The notes under the pieces were generated by a model. It made no database searches. It was not told the origin of the DNA and saw nothing but the letters and a program-made list of their open reading frames with translations. Position numbers and translations under genes: made by a program. Source: Collinsella aerofaciens (lineage in GTDB: Bacteria; Actinomycetota; Coriobacteriia; Coriobacteriales; Coriobacteriaceae). Taken from it: 64,000 nucleotides of DNA. Shown here piece after piece: positions 19,517 to 27,988 of this stretch; within the stretch, counting starts at the first letter, position 1; the number at the start of each line of letters is the position of its first letter. Location: assembly GCF_015561195.1 (NCBI RefSeq), contig NZ_JADMSU010000005.1, positions 109,472-173,471 on the forward strand, written 5' to 3'.

Positions 19517-20560
19517 TTAAGCATTGGTCTGGACGAAGCCGCCATCAAACGCATTGGCCTCGAGCACGCGGGCACAGCCGTTAACAACGTTATCGAGCGC
19601 CGTGGGGCTGACGTTGACCGAAACGCCGGTCTCATCGCGCAGGCGCACGTCGAGACCGCGCAGCAGCGCGCCGCCACCGGTCAGCAAAATGCCGTAGTAC
19701 ATAAGGTCCGAGGCAAGATCGGGAGGCGTAGCGTCGAGTGCGTCCTTGACGGCCTTGGCCATCTCGTCGAGCGGCTTATTGAGCGCGCGACGAATCTCCT
19801 CGCTCTCGATGCGCACGGTCTTGGGCAGACCGGTAATCACGTCGCGGCCGTTGACCTCGACGTCGAGCTCGTCCTTAAGCGGCACGGCGGAGCCGACCTT
19901 GATCTTGATGTCCTCTGCCGTACGCTCGCCGATGGCCAGGTTGTAGGCATCACGAACGTGCGTGAGGATGGCCTGATCGAACTCGTCGCCGGCAATACGG
20001 ATGGACTGCGAGACGACGATGCCGCCCATAGCGATAACGGCAACCTCGGTGGTACCGCCGCCGATGTCGATGACCATGGAGCCGGTGGGTTCCTCGACGG
20101 GCAGGTCGGCGCCGATAGCGGCTGCCATAGGCTCTTCGATCAGATAGGCCTGGCGGGCACCGGCCTGGATCGTGGCCTCAAAGACAGCGCGCTTCTCGAC
20201 CGACGTGACACCGGAGGGAACGCAGACGACAACACGCGGACGCGGAGTCCACGGATAGCGCTTCTCGGACGCCTTGTCGATAAAGTAGCGAAGCATGGCC
20301 TCGGTAACATCGAAGTCGGCGATGACGCCGTCCTTCAGGGGACGAACGGCCACGATGTTGCCGGGCGTACGGCCGAGCATGCGCTTTGCCTCGATACCGA
20401 CCGCCAGGATGCGCTCGTCGTTCTTGTCGATGGCGACAACGGAGGGCTCGCGAATAACGATGCCCTTGCCGCGCACGGAGACAAGCGTATTTGCGGTGCC
20501 GAGGTCGATGGCAAGATCGCCCGCATAGCTACCGAAGAACATATCCATCAAAGAAAACAA
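19517..20560 (-). CDS. mreB: Actin-like cell shape protein MreB
   Basis: Actin-family ATPase that organises lateral wall synthesis. 347 residues. The phosphate-1 motif AIDLGTANTLVSVRGKGIV, RPLKDGVIADFDVTEAM, phosphate-2 MVIDIGGGTTEVAVI and the adenosine motif ILLTGGGALLRGLD are all intact. The TTG at 20560 lies six bases from AGGAG; a downstream ATG at 20548 would be 18 bases away, so TTG is preferred. First gene of mreB-mreC-mreD-mrdA-rodA; the 115 bases upstream probably hold the promoter (TATGAT is seen there without a clear -35). Confidence 0.96.
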   Translation of the reverse strand: MFSLMDMFFGSYAGDLAIDLGTANTLVSVRGKGIVIREPSVVAIDKNDERILAVGIEAKRMLGRTPGNIVAVRPLKDGVIADFDVTEAMLRYFIDKASEKRYPWTPRPRVVVCVPSGVTSVEKRAVFEATIQAGARQAYLIEEPMAAAIGADLPVEEPTGSMVIDIGGGTTEVAVIAMGGIVVSQSIRIAGDEFDQAILTHVRDAYNLAIGERTAEDIKIKVGSAVPLKDELDVEVNGRDVITGLPKTVRIESEEIRRALNKPLDEMAKAVKDALDATPPDLASDLMYYGILLTGGGALLRGLDVRLRDETGVSVNVSPTALDNVVNGCARVLEANAFDGGFVQTNA

Positions 20561-20675
20561 CGCAACTCCTGATGTGTTGGATGATTGCTGGAAAACTACT
20601 AGCTCATCATACTAGCGCAAGCCCGGCACCTCACTTGCGGTGAAGCGCCGGGCAAAGCTAAATCCCATAAGGTCA

Positions 20676-21980
20676 CTACTGGTTGTCAGCAGCCGAGAAA
20701 TCCATATCAAGCGAAGAAACGGCCCAGCCGATATGGTTGTCGGAGCGCACGAATTTGACGGTGTACTCCTGCTCGCCGCCCTTGGACAGCGATGCCTTCA
20801 CCTTAGCGGTCGTCTCGGTCATGGACTGATCCATGCCCTCGACGGACACGGTGGCACCCTGCGGAATCGAGGAGATGATCATCGACTTAGCGTCCTCGGA
20901 CAGGTTCGAGGCCAGGCAAGAATCGGCCTTTGCGGTGTCACCGTCGCCGGCAGCCTGGAACAGATCGGTAACGACAGACTCCTGAGACGGGAAGCCAAAG
21001 CCGCGCGTGTAGGCAAAGCCCAGACCGCCCGCGGCGATCAAAATGAGCAGAAGCAGCACGATGAAGACTTTGAGACCCGTGTGGCGATGGCGACGACGGA
21101 CCTTGGCCTGCTTACGATCCTGACGGTCCTGCTGGACCATCTCGGACTCGGACAGCGTAAAGAAGCCGGTGTCCGAGGGATCGGGCATAAACTGACCGGT
21201 CGCGCCCGTAGGATCGAGCGGATCGACGGCAGGAGCGTCCATCGCGGGCGCCGGGGCCGTGGCCATAGCCGTCTGGGCAGACAGCGCGGCAAGCGAATCG
21301 TGCACGCGGGCAAGCTCATCGGCCTGCTCGGAGGTGAGCTGGTAGATGCCATCGGCAGTAGCGGCGTTAAAGGCATCGAGTGCGTCGGAGGGACGGCCGG
21401 CGGCAGAAAGCGCCTGACCCATGCCGGCGTTGAGCGCACGCGTGTCGTCGCGGGGGCCGGCAAAGTCGATAGCCGTGCGGTAGGTCTCCACGGCATCCGC
21501 CGGACGGCCGAGCTTAATGAAGCAACGACCGAGCTCGCCGAGCGCGGCGGCAGGAGCCGGATTGGCGCCGTCGATGGCAGCCTGACGGAAGGCGGTTCCC
21601 GCGTTGGCATAGTCGCCCGATTGGAACAGCGCATTGCCCAGGCCCAGATAGGCCTTGAACGGCGTGGCATAGGAAGCATCCTGCGTAGCAGCAGAGAACG
21701 CCTGGGCGGACGTCGTGTAGTCGCCCACGGCGGCGAGCGCCTTGCCGCGGTTGGTAAGCAGCGCGCCGCGCTTGCCGTAGGTGCCGTCGTTGAGGGCGGC
21801 GGCATAGGCCTCGGCGGCCTCGGCATACATGCCCAGGTGCATCAAAGCGTTGCCACGAAGGTGATCGGCCTCGCCCATAATCTCATCGGGAGTCTTTGCC
21901 GCCCCAAGCATCTGGGCTGCAGCGGAAAAATCACCCGCGCGGTAAGCGGCGCGGCCCTGTTGGATCAGCTGGCTATTCAA
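20676..21980 (-). CDS. TPR-repeat membrane protein, function unknown
   Basis: 434 residues. The first 220 are tetratricopeptide repeats: GRAAYRAGDFSAAAQML, GNALMHLGMYAEAAEAYAAAL, GKALAAVGDYTTSAQAF, GNALFQSGDYANAGTAF, GRCFIKLGRPADAVETY. A Pro/Ala linker and a basic RQDRKQAKVRRRHRH stretch lead to one membrane helix at about 303-325. The last 105 residues would be extracytoplasmic, with a domain of the kind that follows a helix in lipoprotein-like DUF proteins (EYTVKFVRSDNHIGWAVSSLDMDF). The start is TTG at 21980 after AAGGGG. The TPR part would be cytoplasmic. I do not recognise a named family. Twelve bases after the cyclophilin gene, so likely one operon. Confidence 0.75.
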   Translation of the reverse strand: MNSQLIQQGRAAYRAGDFSAAAQMLGAAKTPDEIMGEADHLRGNALMHLGMYAEAAEAYAAALNDGTYGKRGALLTNRGKALAAVGDYTTSAQAFSAATQDASYATPFKAYLGLGNALFQSGDYANAGTAFRQAAIDGANPAPAAALGELGRCFIKLGRPADAVETYRTAIDFAGPRDDTRALNAGMGQALSAAGRPSDALDAFNAATADGIYQLTSEQADELARVHDSLAALSAQTAMATAPAPAMDAPAVDPLDPTGATGQFMPDPSDTGFFTLSESEMVQQDRQDRKQAKVRRRHRHTGLKVFIVLLLLILIAAGGLGFAYTRGFGFPSQESVVTDLFQAAGDGDTAKADSCLASNLSEDAKSMIISSIPQGATVSVEGMDQSMTETTAKVKASLSKGGEQEYTVKFVRSDNHIGWAVSSLDMDFSAADNQ

Positions 21981-21991
21981 GGAAGTCCCCT

Positions 21992-22534
21992 TTACTCGTG
22001 AACGATCTCGACATGGACGATCTCGTCGCCGGCACGCAGCTGCGAAATCACATCGAGACCCTCGACCGTGGTACCAAAGACGGTGTAACCGGAATCGAGG
22101 TTATGCTGGGCACCCAGGCAGAAGTAGAACTGCGAACCCGCGGAATCGGGGTCCATGGAGCGTGCCATGGCGAGGGCGCCATCGACATGGCTGTTGCGCG
22201 GATTGGTGGCAAACTCGCCCTTGATGCAGTAGCCGGGGCCACCGGTACCGGGCATACCGTCGGGGCCCTCAAGACCGGCAGCGACGTCGGCGCCGGACAT
22301 GTCGCGGGTATTGGGGTCGCCGCCCTGGATAACAAAACCGGGCACATAGCGATGGAACTTAAGGCCATCATAGAAGCCCATCGTGGAAAGCTCGCAGAAG
22401 TTCGCGACATGAATGGGAGCGCCCTCGCCGTCAAACTTGACCTTGATGGTACCCTTCGACGTCTCGATTACGGCGCACTCGTCGCCGACAAGCTGATACT
22501 CGGGCGTGTAGAGCTCTTTCTTAAAACCAAACAT
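21992..22534 (-). CDS. Cyclophilin-type peptidyl-prolyl isomerase
   Basis: Cytoplasmic (no signal peptide) cyclophilin of 180 residues that isomerises Xaa-Pro bonds. Catalytic FHRYVPGFVIQGGDP with the active-site Arg, DGALAMARSMDPDSAGSQFYFCLG and YTVFGTTVEGLDVI are present. The short bacterial form retains the Gln-Phe-Tyr-Phe core. ATG 22534 follows a GAGGAAGG site. Co-directional with the TPR gene downstream. Confidence 0.93.
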   Translation of the reverse strand: MFGFKKELYTPEYQLVGDECAVIETSKGTIKVKFDGEGAPIHVANFCELSTMGFYDGLKFHRYVPGFVIQGGDPNTRDMSGADVAAGLEGPDGMPGTGGPGYCIKGEFATNPRNSHVDGALAMARSMDPDSAGSQFYFCLGAQHNLDSGYTVFGTTVEGLDVISQLRAGDEIVHVEIVHE

Positions 22535-22641
22535 GTGGTTCCTTCCTCGTGCGTTTAAAGCATATTTGTACGAATTGTAGCAATAAGCACGGGTTTACAT
22601 CAATTGCGCACGTAGGTTATGCCGACTATGGCGAACTAATT

Positions 22642-23784
22642 TTAGGAACGCTGCTGCGGCTTCCAGGAACCCACATTGGCATCGTACTGGTTCAGCGCGC
22701 TGTTGCCGCCCTGCGCGATGGGCGCCAGGATCTCGCTTTGGTGGGAACTCATCGACTCGCCATCGGGAATGGCCAGCGAGATATCCCAGCTCTGGCAGAT
22801 CACGTCGACGCGCTCATACATCCACTCGGCAAGCTGCTTTAAGTGGGCGATGTCGTCCGCATAGACCGTATCGTCCTGGTACTTAAGGTTGTTGAGCTCA
22901 TCTTGCGTCTTTTTGATCTGGTCGCGCAGGGCGTAGGCACTCTGCGACAGCTCCTGACGGGTGGACAGCGGCGTTCGGAGATAGCCGTTGTTAAAGGAAT
23001 CGATGACCTCGCCGATCTGGTCCTCGTCAGCATAGGACACGATGGTCTGATACAGACCGTCGAGCCTGGTATAGAGCTGATCATCGGTGAGCACGGTTTC
23101 TTCCTGGACCACCTCGGCAGAATCGTCCTGCTTGGTATCGTCCTCGGTCGCCTCGCCCTTTTGGCGCGTGGGGAAGGTCGTCTGCGCGGCCTGGCCAAAC
23201 TGGTCGTAGAAGCCGGGCATGACACCCATGGGATCGGCCGTCACGAACCAATAGGCACCACCGCACACAAGGGCAAGGACCGCGATGACAATAAACGGCT
23301 TGGGGATATGACGCTTGTGCTTGTGATAGGCGTCCTCGTCGGGATGCACCTTGCGCTTGGGTTTTTGAGCATCGTCGTGCAGGGAAACCGGCGTGGGAAT
23401 ATCGACCTTGGGGATACCGAAATCCTTATCGAAAGCTGGCAGCACGCAGGTCTCATTGGGGTCGGCGGCGTCCGAAAGCACCGCAGCGGCAGAGGCCGGC
23501 GCATGCGGCACCTCGGTATCGATCTGCTCTTGCGTTAGGCGCGGAAAGCCCGCCGTGCGGCCCGCTGCCAGGTCGGATGCTGCCGCGTCCTCGGAGAGGA
23601 TACCCGGAGCGGGGCGTCCGCATTTGGGGCACGTACGATCATGCGGAGAAAGACGGGCACCGCAGCCCTCACAGAACACGAACTCGGTGTGCTCGGGACC
23701 ATCGCCCGGACCCACATAGGCGTTGCAGTAGGGGCAGAACGAGGCGCCGTCCTCGATAGTCTTAAGGCAATGCGGGCAGATCAC
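22642..23784 (-). CDS. Zinc-ribbon membrane protein, function unknown
   Basis: About 380 residues from a GTG at 23784, five bases after AGAGG; the frame extends ten codons further but lacks a ribosome site. The start MICPHCLKTIEDGASFCPYC is a zinc ribbon, followed by a second (CEGCGARLSPHDRTCPKCG), giving eight cysteines in four CxxC pairs. After a 95-residue linker and a His/Lys-rich segment there is one membrane helix (PFIVIAVLALVCGGAYWFVT, about 162-182). The outer part is helical, rich in Gln/Asp (LYTRLDGLYQTIVSYADEDQ). Architecture resembles zinc-ribbon membrane proteins of other Coriobacteriia; no role can be assigned. Confidence 0.78.
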   Translation of the reverse strand: MICPHCLKTIEDGASFCPYCNAYVGPGDGPEHTEFVFCEGCGARLSPHDRTCPKCGRPAPGILSEDAAASDLAAGRTAGFPRLTQEQIDTEVPHAPASAAAVLSDAADPNETCVLPAFDKDFGIPKVDIPTPVSLHDDAQKPKRKVHPDEDAYHKHKRHIPKPFIVIAVLALVCGGAYWFVTADPMGVMPGFYDQFGQAAQTTFPTRQKGEATEDDTKQDDSAEVVQEETVLTDDQLYTRLDGLYQTIVSYADEDQIGEVIDSFNNGYLRTPLSTRQELSQSAYALRDQIKKTQDELNNLKYQDDTVYADDIAHLKQLAEWMYERVDVICQSWDISLAIPDGESMSSHQSEILAPIAQGGNSALNQYDANVGSWKPQQRS

Positions 23785-23887
23785 GGCATCCTCTTTTCGA
23801 AGCAATTCAAACAATCGAGGTTAGAGCATAACATCGCCACGGCCCCACAGGAGCAAGGCACCAATTCAACATCGCCAAGGCGCGTAG

Positions 23888-26620
23888 TTACTTCTTCTTT
23901 TTGCTCGGCATCGAGACTTTGATGCCTTGGGCGGACTTGGTTACGCGAGAGCGCTTGGCTCCGCTACCCTTCTTTTTCTTGGGCTGGGCCTGGGCCACGC
24001 CCTCGAGTGCGCGGGCCTCGGCCTCACGAACGGTGCGAGATTCGCGGCGCTGCGCCATGTCGGCGGCGACGCGCTTGGCAAAACGCTCCGCCGTCGAACC
24101 CGTCGAGCTCACCTTGCCGCCACCGCGACCCAGGCGGACGCGCACACCGCGACCAAAACCAGTTGCGGCATGACGACGACGCGGCTTAAGCGAATCTATC
24201 ATCGTGGCGAGCTTAAAGAACACCGAGCAGGTAAAGGCCACGATGACAGCCAAGATAACCATCTGGCCCATCGACAGGTTGGCAATAGACAGCAGCTCCG
24301 GGAATCCGATAACGCCCACCAAGATGCCAGCGACTACAAACACAAAGAGCGCCACACGTAAGGGCGTGAGGGGCTGCGAGATACGCCAGATCAGGCTGAC
24401 GCTCGCCGCGCACGACGTAAGTAGGCACATCGTAGACAGCGTGAGCTGGTTAAAGCCAAACACGCGCGCCACAAAGATATCGAGCGCCGCGGCCAAAATG
24501 ACCGCAATCGACGCCGGCAGTGCCCGCTTGAGCACGTTCGTCAGGAACGACCCCTTCACGCGAGCATTGTTGGGCTCCAGGCCCAACACAAAGCCCGGCG
24601 CGCCGATGCAGAAGAAGTTGATGAGCGTCATCTGAATCGGCTCGAAAGGGTACGGCGGCAGCGCGATGCACAGTGCCGCCAGGCCCATCGAGAACAGCGT
24701 CTTAGTCAGGAACAGCGAGGCCGAACGCTGCAGGTTGTTGATGGAGCGACGGCCCTCGGCCACCACGGCAGGCATCGAGGCAAAGTCGTTGTCGACGAGC
24801 ACGATCTCGGCCACGTTGCGCGCGGCATCGGAGCCGGCCGCCATAGCCACGGAGCAGTCGGCCTCCTTGAGCGCCAGCACGTCGTTGACGCCGTCGCCCG
24901 TCATGGCCACGGTGTGCTCGCGGCGCTTGAGCGCCTGCACGAGCTCACGCTTCTGCTGCGGGGTCACACGACCAAAGACATGGTAGCGGTCCACTGCGGC
25001 ATCGAGCTTGGCCGGCGTATCGAGCGTCGTGGCGTCCACATAAGCGTCCGCCCCTGGCACGCCCACCACGCGCGCGATCGACGACACCGTACGCGGGTCG
25101 TCGCCACTGATCACGTTAAGGGTCACGCCCTGCTCGTTAAAGTAGCCGATGGTCTCGGCCGCCGAGGTACGAATCTCGTCGCGGATGGTCACAAAGCCCA
25201 CGGGCTCGGCCTCGCCCACCATATCGCCATCGGGCGTAAAGCCGTCTACGCTCGCCACCACGAGCACGCGGCAGGTATCGGCAAGCTCGGCGACACGGTT
25301 CTCGACCTGGGCAAACGCACGATCAGAGAGCACAAACTGCGCCGCACCCATCACATAGGAGCCCTGCGCAAACGACGCGCCGCTCCACTTTTTGGAGGAC
25401 GAGAACGGAATGACCGACAGCGGCTCGGACACCTCGACCGGGCGATCGGCGTAATAGTTGAGCAGCGCCTGGCAGGTCTCGTTGGCATCGGCCGAAGTCG
25501 CACGCGCCACGTTAGCCAGAGCAAAATCGAGCACCGTGGTATCAACGGGAACGGCGGCGTCGCTCTCCCCCGCACCCATACCCTCGATCGGCAGCGGATA
25601 CGTGCCCTCGACCTCCATGCGACCCGACGTGATGGTGCCCGTCTTGTCCAGGCACAGCACGTCGACGCGAGCGAGCGTCTCGATGCAGTAGAGCTGCTGC
25701 GCCAGCACCTTGCGGCGGGCCAGGCGCACCGTGGCGATGGCGAGCACCGACGAGGTCAGCAGCACCAGGCCTTGCGGGATCATGCCCAGCAGGGCGCCCA
25801 CCGTGGACAGCAGCGCCGACGAAGGCACATGACCAGCCAACAGCTCGGAGAAGCACCACGAAAGCGCGCTATCGCCCGGAGTTCCCGCGGCATCCCACAG
25901 CTCGCTCACACTCGAGGCAAACAACGCCAGACCGAGCGGGATCATGATGATGCTCGCAAAGCGCACGATGGCGTTAAGCGCGTTCATGATCTCGGAATTG
26001 ACCTTTTTGACGTACTTGGCCTCGTTATTTATTTTGGCCACGTAGTTGTCGGCGCCGGCATGGATCACGCGGGCGCGCAGCAGGCCCGAGTCGATAAAGC
26101 TGCCGCTCATGAGCTCGGAACCGGGCTGTTTCTTAATAAGATCGCTCTCGCCCGTCAGCAGGCTCTCGTTCACGAGCGCCTCGCCCGAAACCACCACGGC
26201 GTCAGCGGGGATCTGGTCGCCGCGCCCCAAGCGGATGATGTCGTCGAGCACGATCTGGTCCAGGTCGAGCTCCACCTCGGCGCCGTCGCGCACCGCGATG
26301 GCCTTCTTGGAGGTCAGCAGCGTGAGCTTATCGACCATCTTCTTGGAACGCATGGACTGAATGACGCCGATAGCGGTGTTCAAGAACACCACGAACAGGA
26401 ACGTCAGATTCTTAAACGAACCGGTCAAAATGACCAGGAACGCCAAGATCACGTTGATCAAATTGAACAGCGTGCAGAGGTTCTCGATGATGAGCTCTTT
26501 GACCGACTTGGTCTTGAGCTCCATGTTGCGGTTGATCTTACCGGCGGCGATGCGCTCCTCGACCTCGGCGGTCGAGAGTCCGCGCTCGATATCCGTTGCT
26601 GCCATACCACGTCCCATCAC
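23888..26620 (-). CDS. Cation-translocating P-type ATPase, CtpE-like
   Basis: 910-residue P-type ATPase that should move a cation across the membrane by ATP hydrolysis. Motifs: VNESLLTGESD (actuator TGES), GMIPQGLVLLTSS in M4, LCLDKTGTITSG with the phosphorylated Asp, FSSSKKWSGASF in the nucleotide domain, and AMTGDGVNDVLALKEADCSVAM. The M4 sequence and overall form resemble mycobacterial CtpE, a calcium importer, but with Gln in place of the Glu of PEGL, so the ion is uncertain. The last 90 residues are a very basic Arg/Lys/Ala tail (AQPKKKKGSGAKRSR). Starts are possible at GTG 26620, ATG 26617 or ATG 26605; none has a strong ribosome site. Confidence 0.88.
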   Translation of the reverse strand: MMGRGMAATDIERGLSTAEVEERIAAGKINRNMELKTKSVKELIIENLCTLFNLINVILAFLVILTGSFKNLTFLFVVFLNTAIGVIQSMRSKKMVDKLTLLTSKKAIAVRDGAEVELDLDQIVLDDIIRLGRGDQIPADAVVVSGEALVNESLLTGESDLIKKQPGSELMSGSFIDSGLLRARVIHAGADNYVAKINNEAKYVKKVNSEIMNALNAIVRFASIIMIPLGLALFASSVSELWDAAGTPGDSALSWCFSELLAGHVPSSALLSTVGALLGMIPQGLVLLTSSVLAIATVRLARRKVLAQQLYCIETLARVDVLCLDKTGTITSGRMEVEGTYPLPIEGMGAGESDAAVPVDTTVLDFALANVARATSADANETCQALLNYYADRPVEVSEPLSVIPFSSSKKWSGASFAQGSYVMGAAQFVLSDRAFAQVENRVAELADTCRVLVVASVDGFTPDGDMVGEAEPVGFVTIRDEIRTSAAETIGYFNEQGVTLNVISGDDPRTVSSIARVVGVPGADAYVDATTLDTPAKLDAAVDRYHVFGRVTPQQKRELVQALKRREHTVAMTGDGVNDVLALKEADCSVAMAAGSDAARNVAEIVLVDNDFASMPAVVAEGRRSINNLQRSASLFLTKTLFSMGLAALCIALPPYPFEPIQMTLINFFCIGAPGFVLGLEPNNARVKGSFLTNVLKRALPASIAVILAAALDIFVARVFGFNQLTLSTMCLLTSCAASVSLIWRISQPLTPLRVALFVFVVAGILVGVIGFPELLSIANLSMGQMVILAVIVAFTCSVFFKLATMIDSLKPRRRHAATGFGRGVRVRLGRGGGKVSSTGSTAERFAKRVAADMAQRRESRTVREAEARALEGVAQAQPKKKKGSGAKRSRVTKSAQGIKVSMPSKKKK

Positions 26621-26633
26621 GTCGCGTCGGTAT

Positions 26634-26670
26634 AAGAAAAACCGCCCGGACCATGCGAGGTTCGGACGGT
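26634..26670 (-). terminator. Intrinsic terminator of tRNA-Arg(CCG)
   Basis: Arms 26641-26652 and 26659-26670 form a 12-position stem with one mismatch (ACCG/CGGT outermost). On the minus strand this is followed by TTTTTCTT. It ends the tRNA transcript just before the P-type ATPase gene. Confidence 0.8.
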
Positions 26671-26684
26671 CTTACGTTCGATGG

Positions 26685-26758
26685 TGCCCCATGTTGGATT
26701 CGAACCAACGGCCTTCTGCTCCGGAGGCAGACGCTCTAATCCCCTGAGCTAATAGGGC
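26685..26758 (-). tRNA. tRNA-Arg, anticodon CCG
   Basis: 74-nt cloverleaf on the minus strand. Acceptor stem GCCCTAT pairs with ATGGGGC. The D arm is GCTC/GAGC, the anticodon stem TCTGC/GCAGA, and the loop CTCCGGA reads CCG at positions 34-36, decoding CGG. The T arm is GTTGG-TTCGAAT-CCAAC. The discriminator is A, and CCA is encoded at 26682-26684. Its own terminator follows at 26634-26670. Confidence 0.93.
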
Positions 26759-26876
26759 CAACGTTTGGCATTATACCCAAGTGCACCACGGGCTATCAAA
26801 ATAAAAGAAAAAGCTTTGCAATTCCGAGGAAGACGCGGCGCAACGGCTCACTTTAGAAGGCAAAAGCGAATCAGAT

Positions 26877-26929
26877 AGTATAAACTCTCATGCACCATAT
26901 ATACACGGCTCGCGATGCGGGCCGTTTTT
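26877..26929 (+). promoter_or_regulatory. aroF leader: -10 box, short ORF and attenuator-like terminator
   Basis: A TAGTATAAA stretch (26877-26885) can serve as a -10 box. Five to seven bases later an ATG (26890) opens a 20-codon frame that stops at TGA 26950-26952. The stop overlaps the purine-rich ribosome site of aroF. Inside this leader, ACGGCTCGC (26905-26913) pairs with GCGGGCCGT (26917-26925) around a GAT loop and runs into T(5) at 26925-26929: a 9-bp intrinsic terminator on the plus strand, upstream of aroF. Attenuation is an inference. Confidence 0.6.
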
Positions 26930-26962
26930 GCAAGGGTTATCCACCGAGATGAGAGGCGCACC

Positions 26963-27985
26963 ATGATTGCAATTTTAAAGCAGAGCGCCAGCGACGAGGC
27001 CGTCAGCCATATCGTCAGCTGGATTGAGAAAAAGGGCCTGAAGACCGACGTCTCGCGCGGCGAGAACGAGACGATCATCGGCCTGGTGGGCGATACGACC
27101 AAGATCGACCCGTTCCTGCTCGAGTCCATGGACGTCGTCGAGCGCGTGCAGCGCGTCTCCGAGCCGTTCAAGCGCGCCAATCGCAAGTTCCACCCCGAGG
27201 ACTCCGTCATCGACTGCGGCCACGGCGTCAAGATCGGCGGCGATCAGTTCCAGGTCATCGCCGGCCCGTGCTCCGTCGAGGGCGAGAACCTCATCCGCAT
27301 CGCCCGCCGCGTGAAGGCCGCCGGTGCCACGATGCTGCGCGGCGGTGCCTACAAGCCCCGCACTTCCCCGTACGCCTACCAGGGCATGGGCCCCGCCGGC
27401 CTGGACCTGCTGTGCGAGGCGTCCGCCGAGCTCGACATGCCGATCGTCACCGAGATCATGGATCCGCGCGACGTGCAGGTCTTCTTGGACAAGAAGATCG
27501 ACGTCATGCAGATCGGCGCGCGCAACGCCCAGAACTTCCCCCTGCTCAAAGAGGTGGGCAAGACCAAGACTCCGATCTTGCTTAAGCGCGGCATGTCCGG
27601 CACGATCGATGAGCTGCTCATGGCCGCCGAGTACATCATGAGCGAGGGCAACGACAACGTCATCCTGTGCGAGCGCGGCATCCGCACCTTCGAAACCCGT
27701 ACTCGCAACACCTTCGACCTCAACGCCGTGCCGGTGCTGCACCACCTGTCGCACCTGCCCGTCGTCGCCGACCCCAGCCACGCCACCGGCTACACCCGCT
27801 ACGTTGAGCCCATGGCGCTTGCCGCGACCGCCTGCGGCGCCAACGGCCTGGAGATCGAGGTCCACGACGAGCCGAGCCGCGCCTGGTCCGACGGCGCCCA
27901 GGCCCTCACCCCCGATCAGTTCGACGACACCATGCGCCGCATCCGAGCCATCCGCGAGGTCGTCTGCCAAGAGACCATGGAGTAG
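26963..27985 (+). CDS. aroF: 3-deoxy-7-phosphoheptulonate (DAHP) synthase, type I-beta with N-terminal regulatory domain
   Basis: First enzyme of the shikimate pathway: condenses phosphoenolpyruvate and erythrose 4-phosphate. 340 residues. Residues 1-70 are a ferredoxin-like regulatory domain (MIAILKQSASDEAVSHIVSW) as in the Thermotoga enzyme, where it mediates Tyr/Phe inhibition. The catalytic barrel has VIAGPCSVEG, MLRGGAYKPRTSPYAYQG, MQIGARNAQNFPLL, LKRGMSGTIDELLMAAEY and VVADPSHATGY. I chose ATG 26963 after GAGAGG. It heads a plus-strand block of eight aromatic genes; the leader carries a terminator-like hairpin. Confidence 0.95.
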   Translation: MIAILKQSASDEAVSHIVSWIEKKGLKTDVSRGENETIIGLVGDTTKIDPFLLESMDVVERVQRVSEPFKRANRKFHPEDSVIDCGHGVKIGGDQFQVIAGPCSVEGENLIRIARRVKAAGATMLRGGAYKPRTSPYAYQGMGPAGLDLLCEASAELDMPIVTEIMDPRDVQVFLDKKIDVMQIGARNAQNFPLLKEVGKTKTPILLKRGMSGTIDELLMAAEYIMSEGNDNVILCERGIRTFETRTRNTFDLNAVPVLHHLSHLPVVADPSHATGYTRYVEPMALAATACGANGLEIEVHDEPSRAWSDGAQALTPDQFDDTMRRIRAIREVVCQETME

Positions 27986-27988
27986 CCC

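Noticed and set aside
20600-20660. Terminator after the TPR gene (GCCCGGC inverted repeat)
   Set aside because: Only seven bases pair cleanly, two mismatches break the rest, and there is no T-run on the minus strand.
24914-26635. A 573-codon plus-strand frame under the ATPase gene
   Set aside because: Antisense to an intact P-type ATPase with all motifs; its sequence is His/Arg-rich and unlike any protein family.
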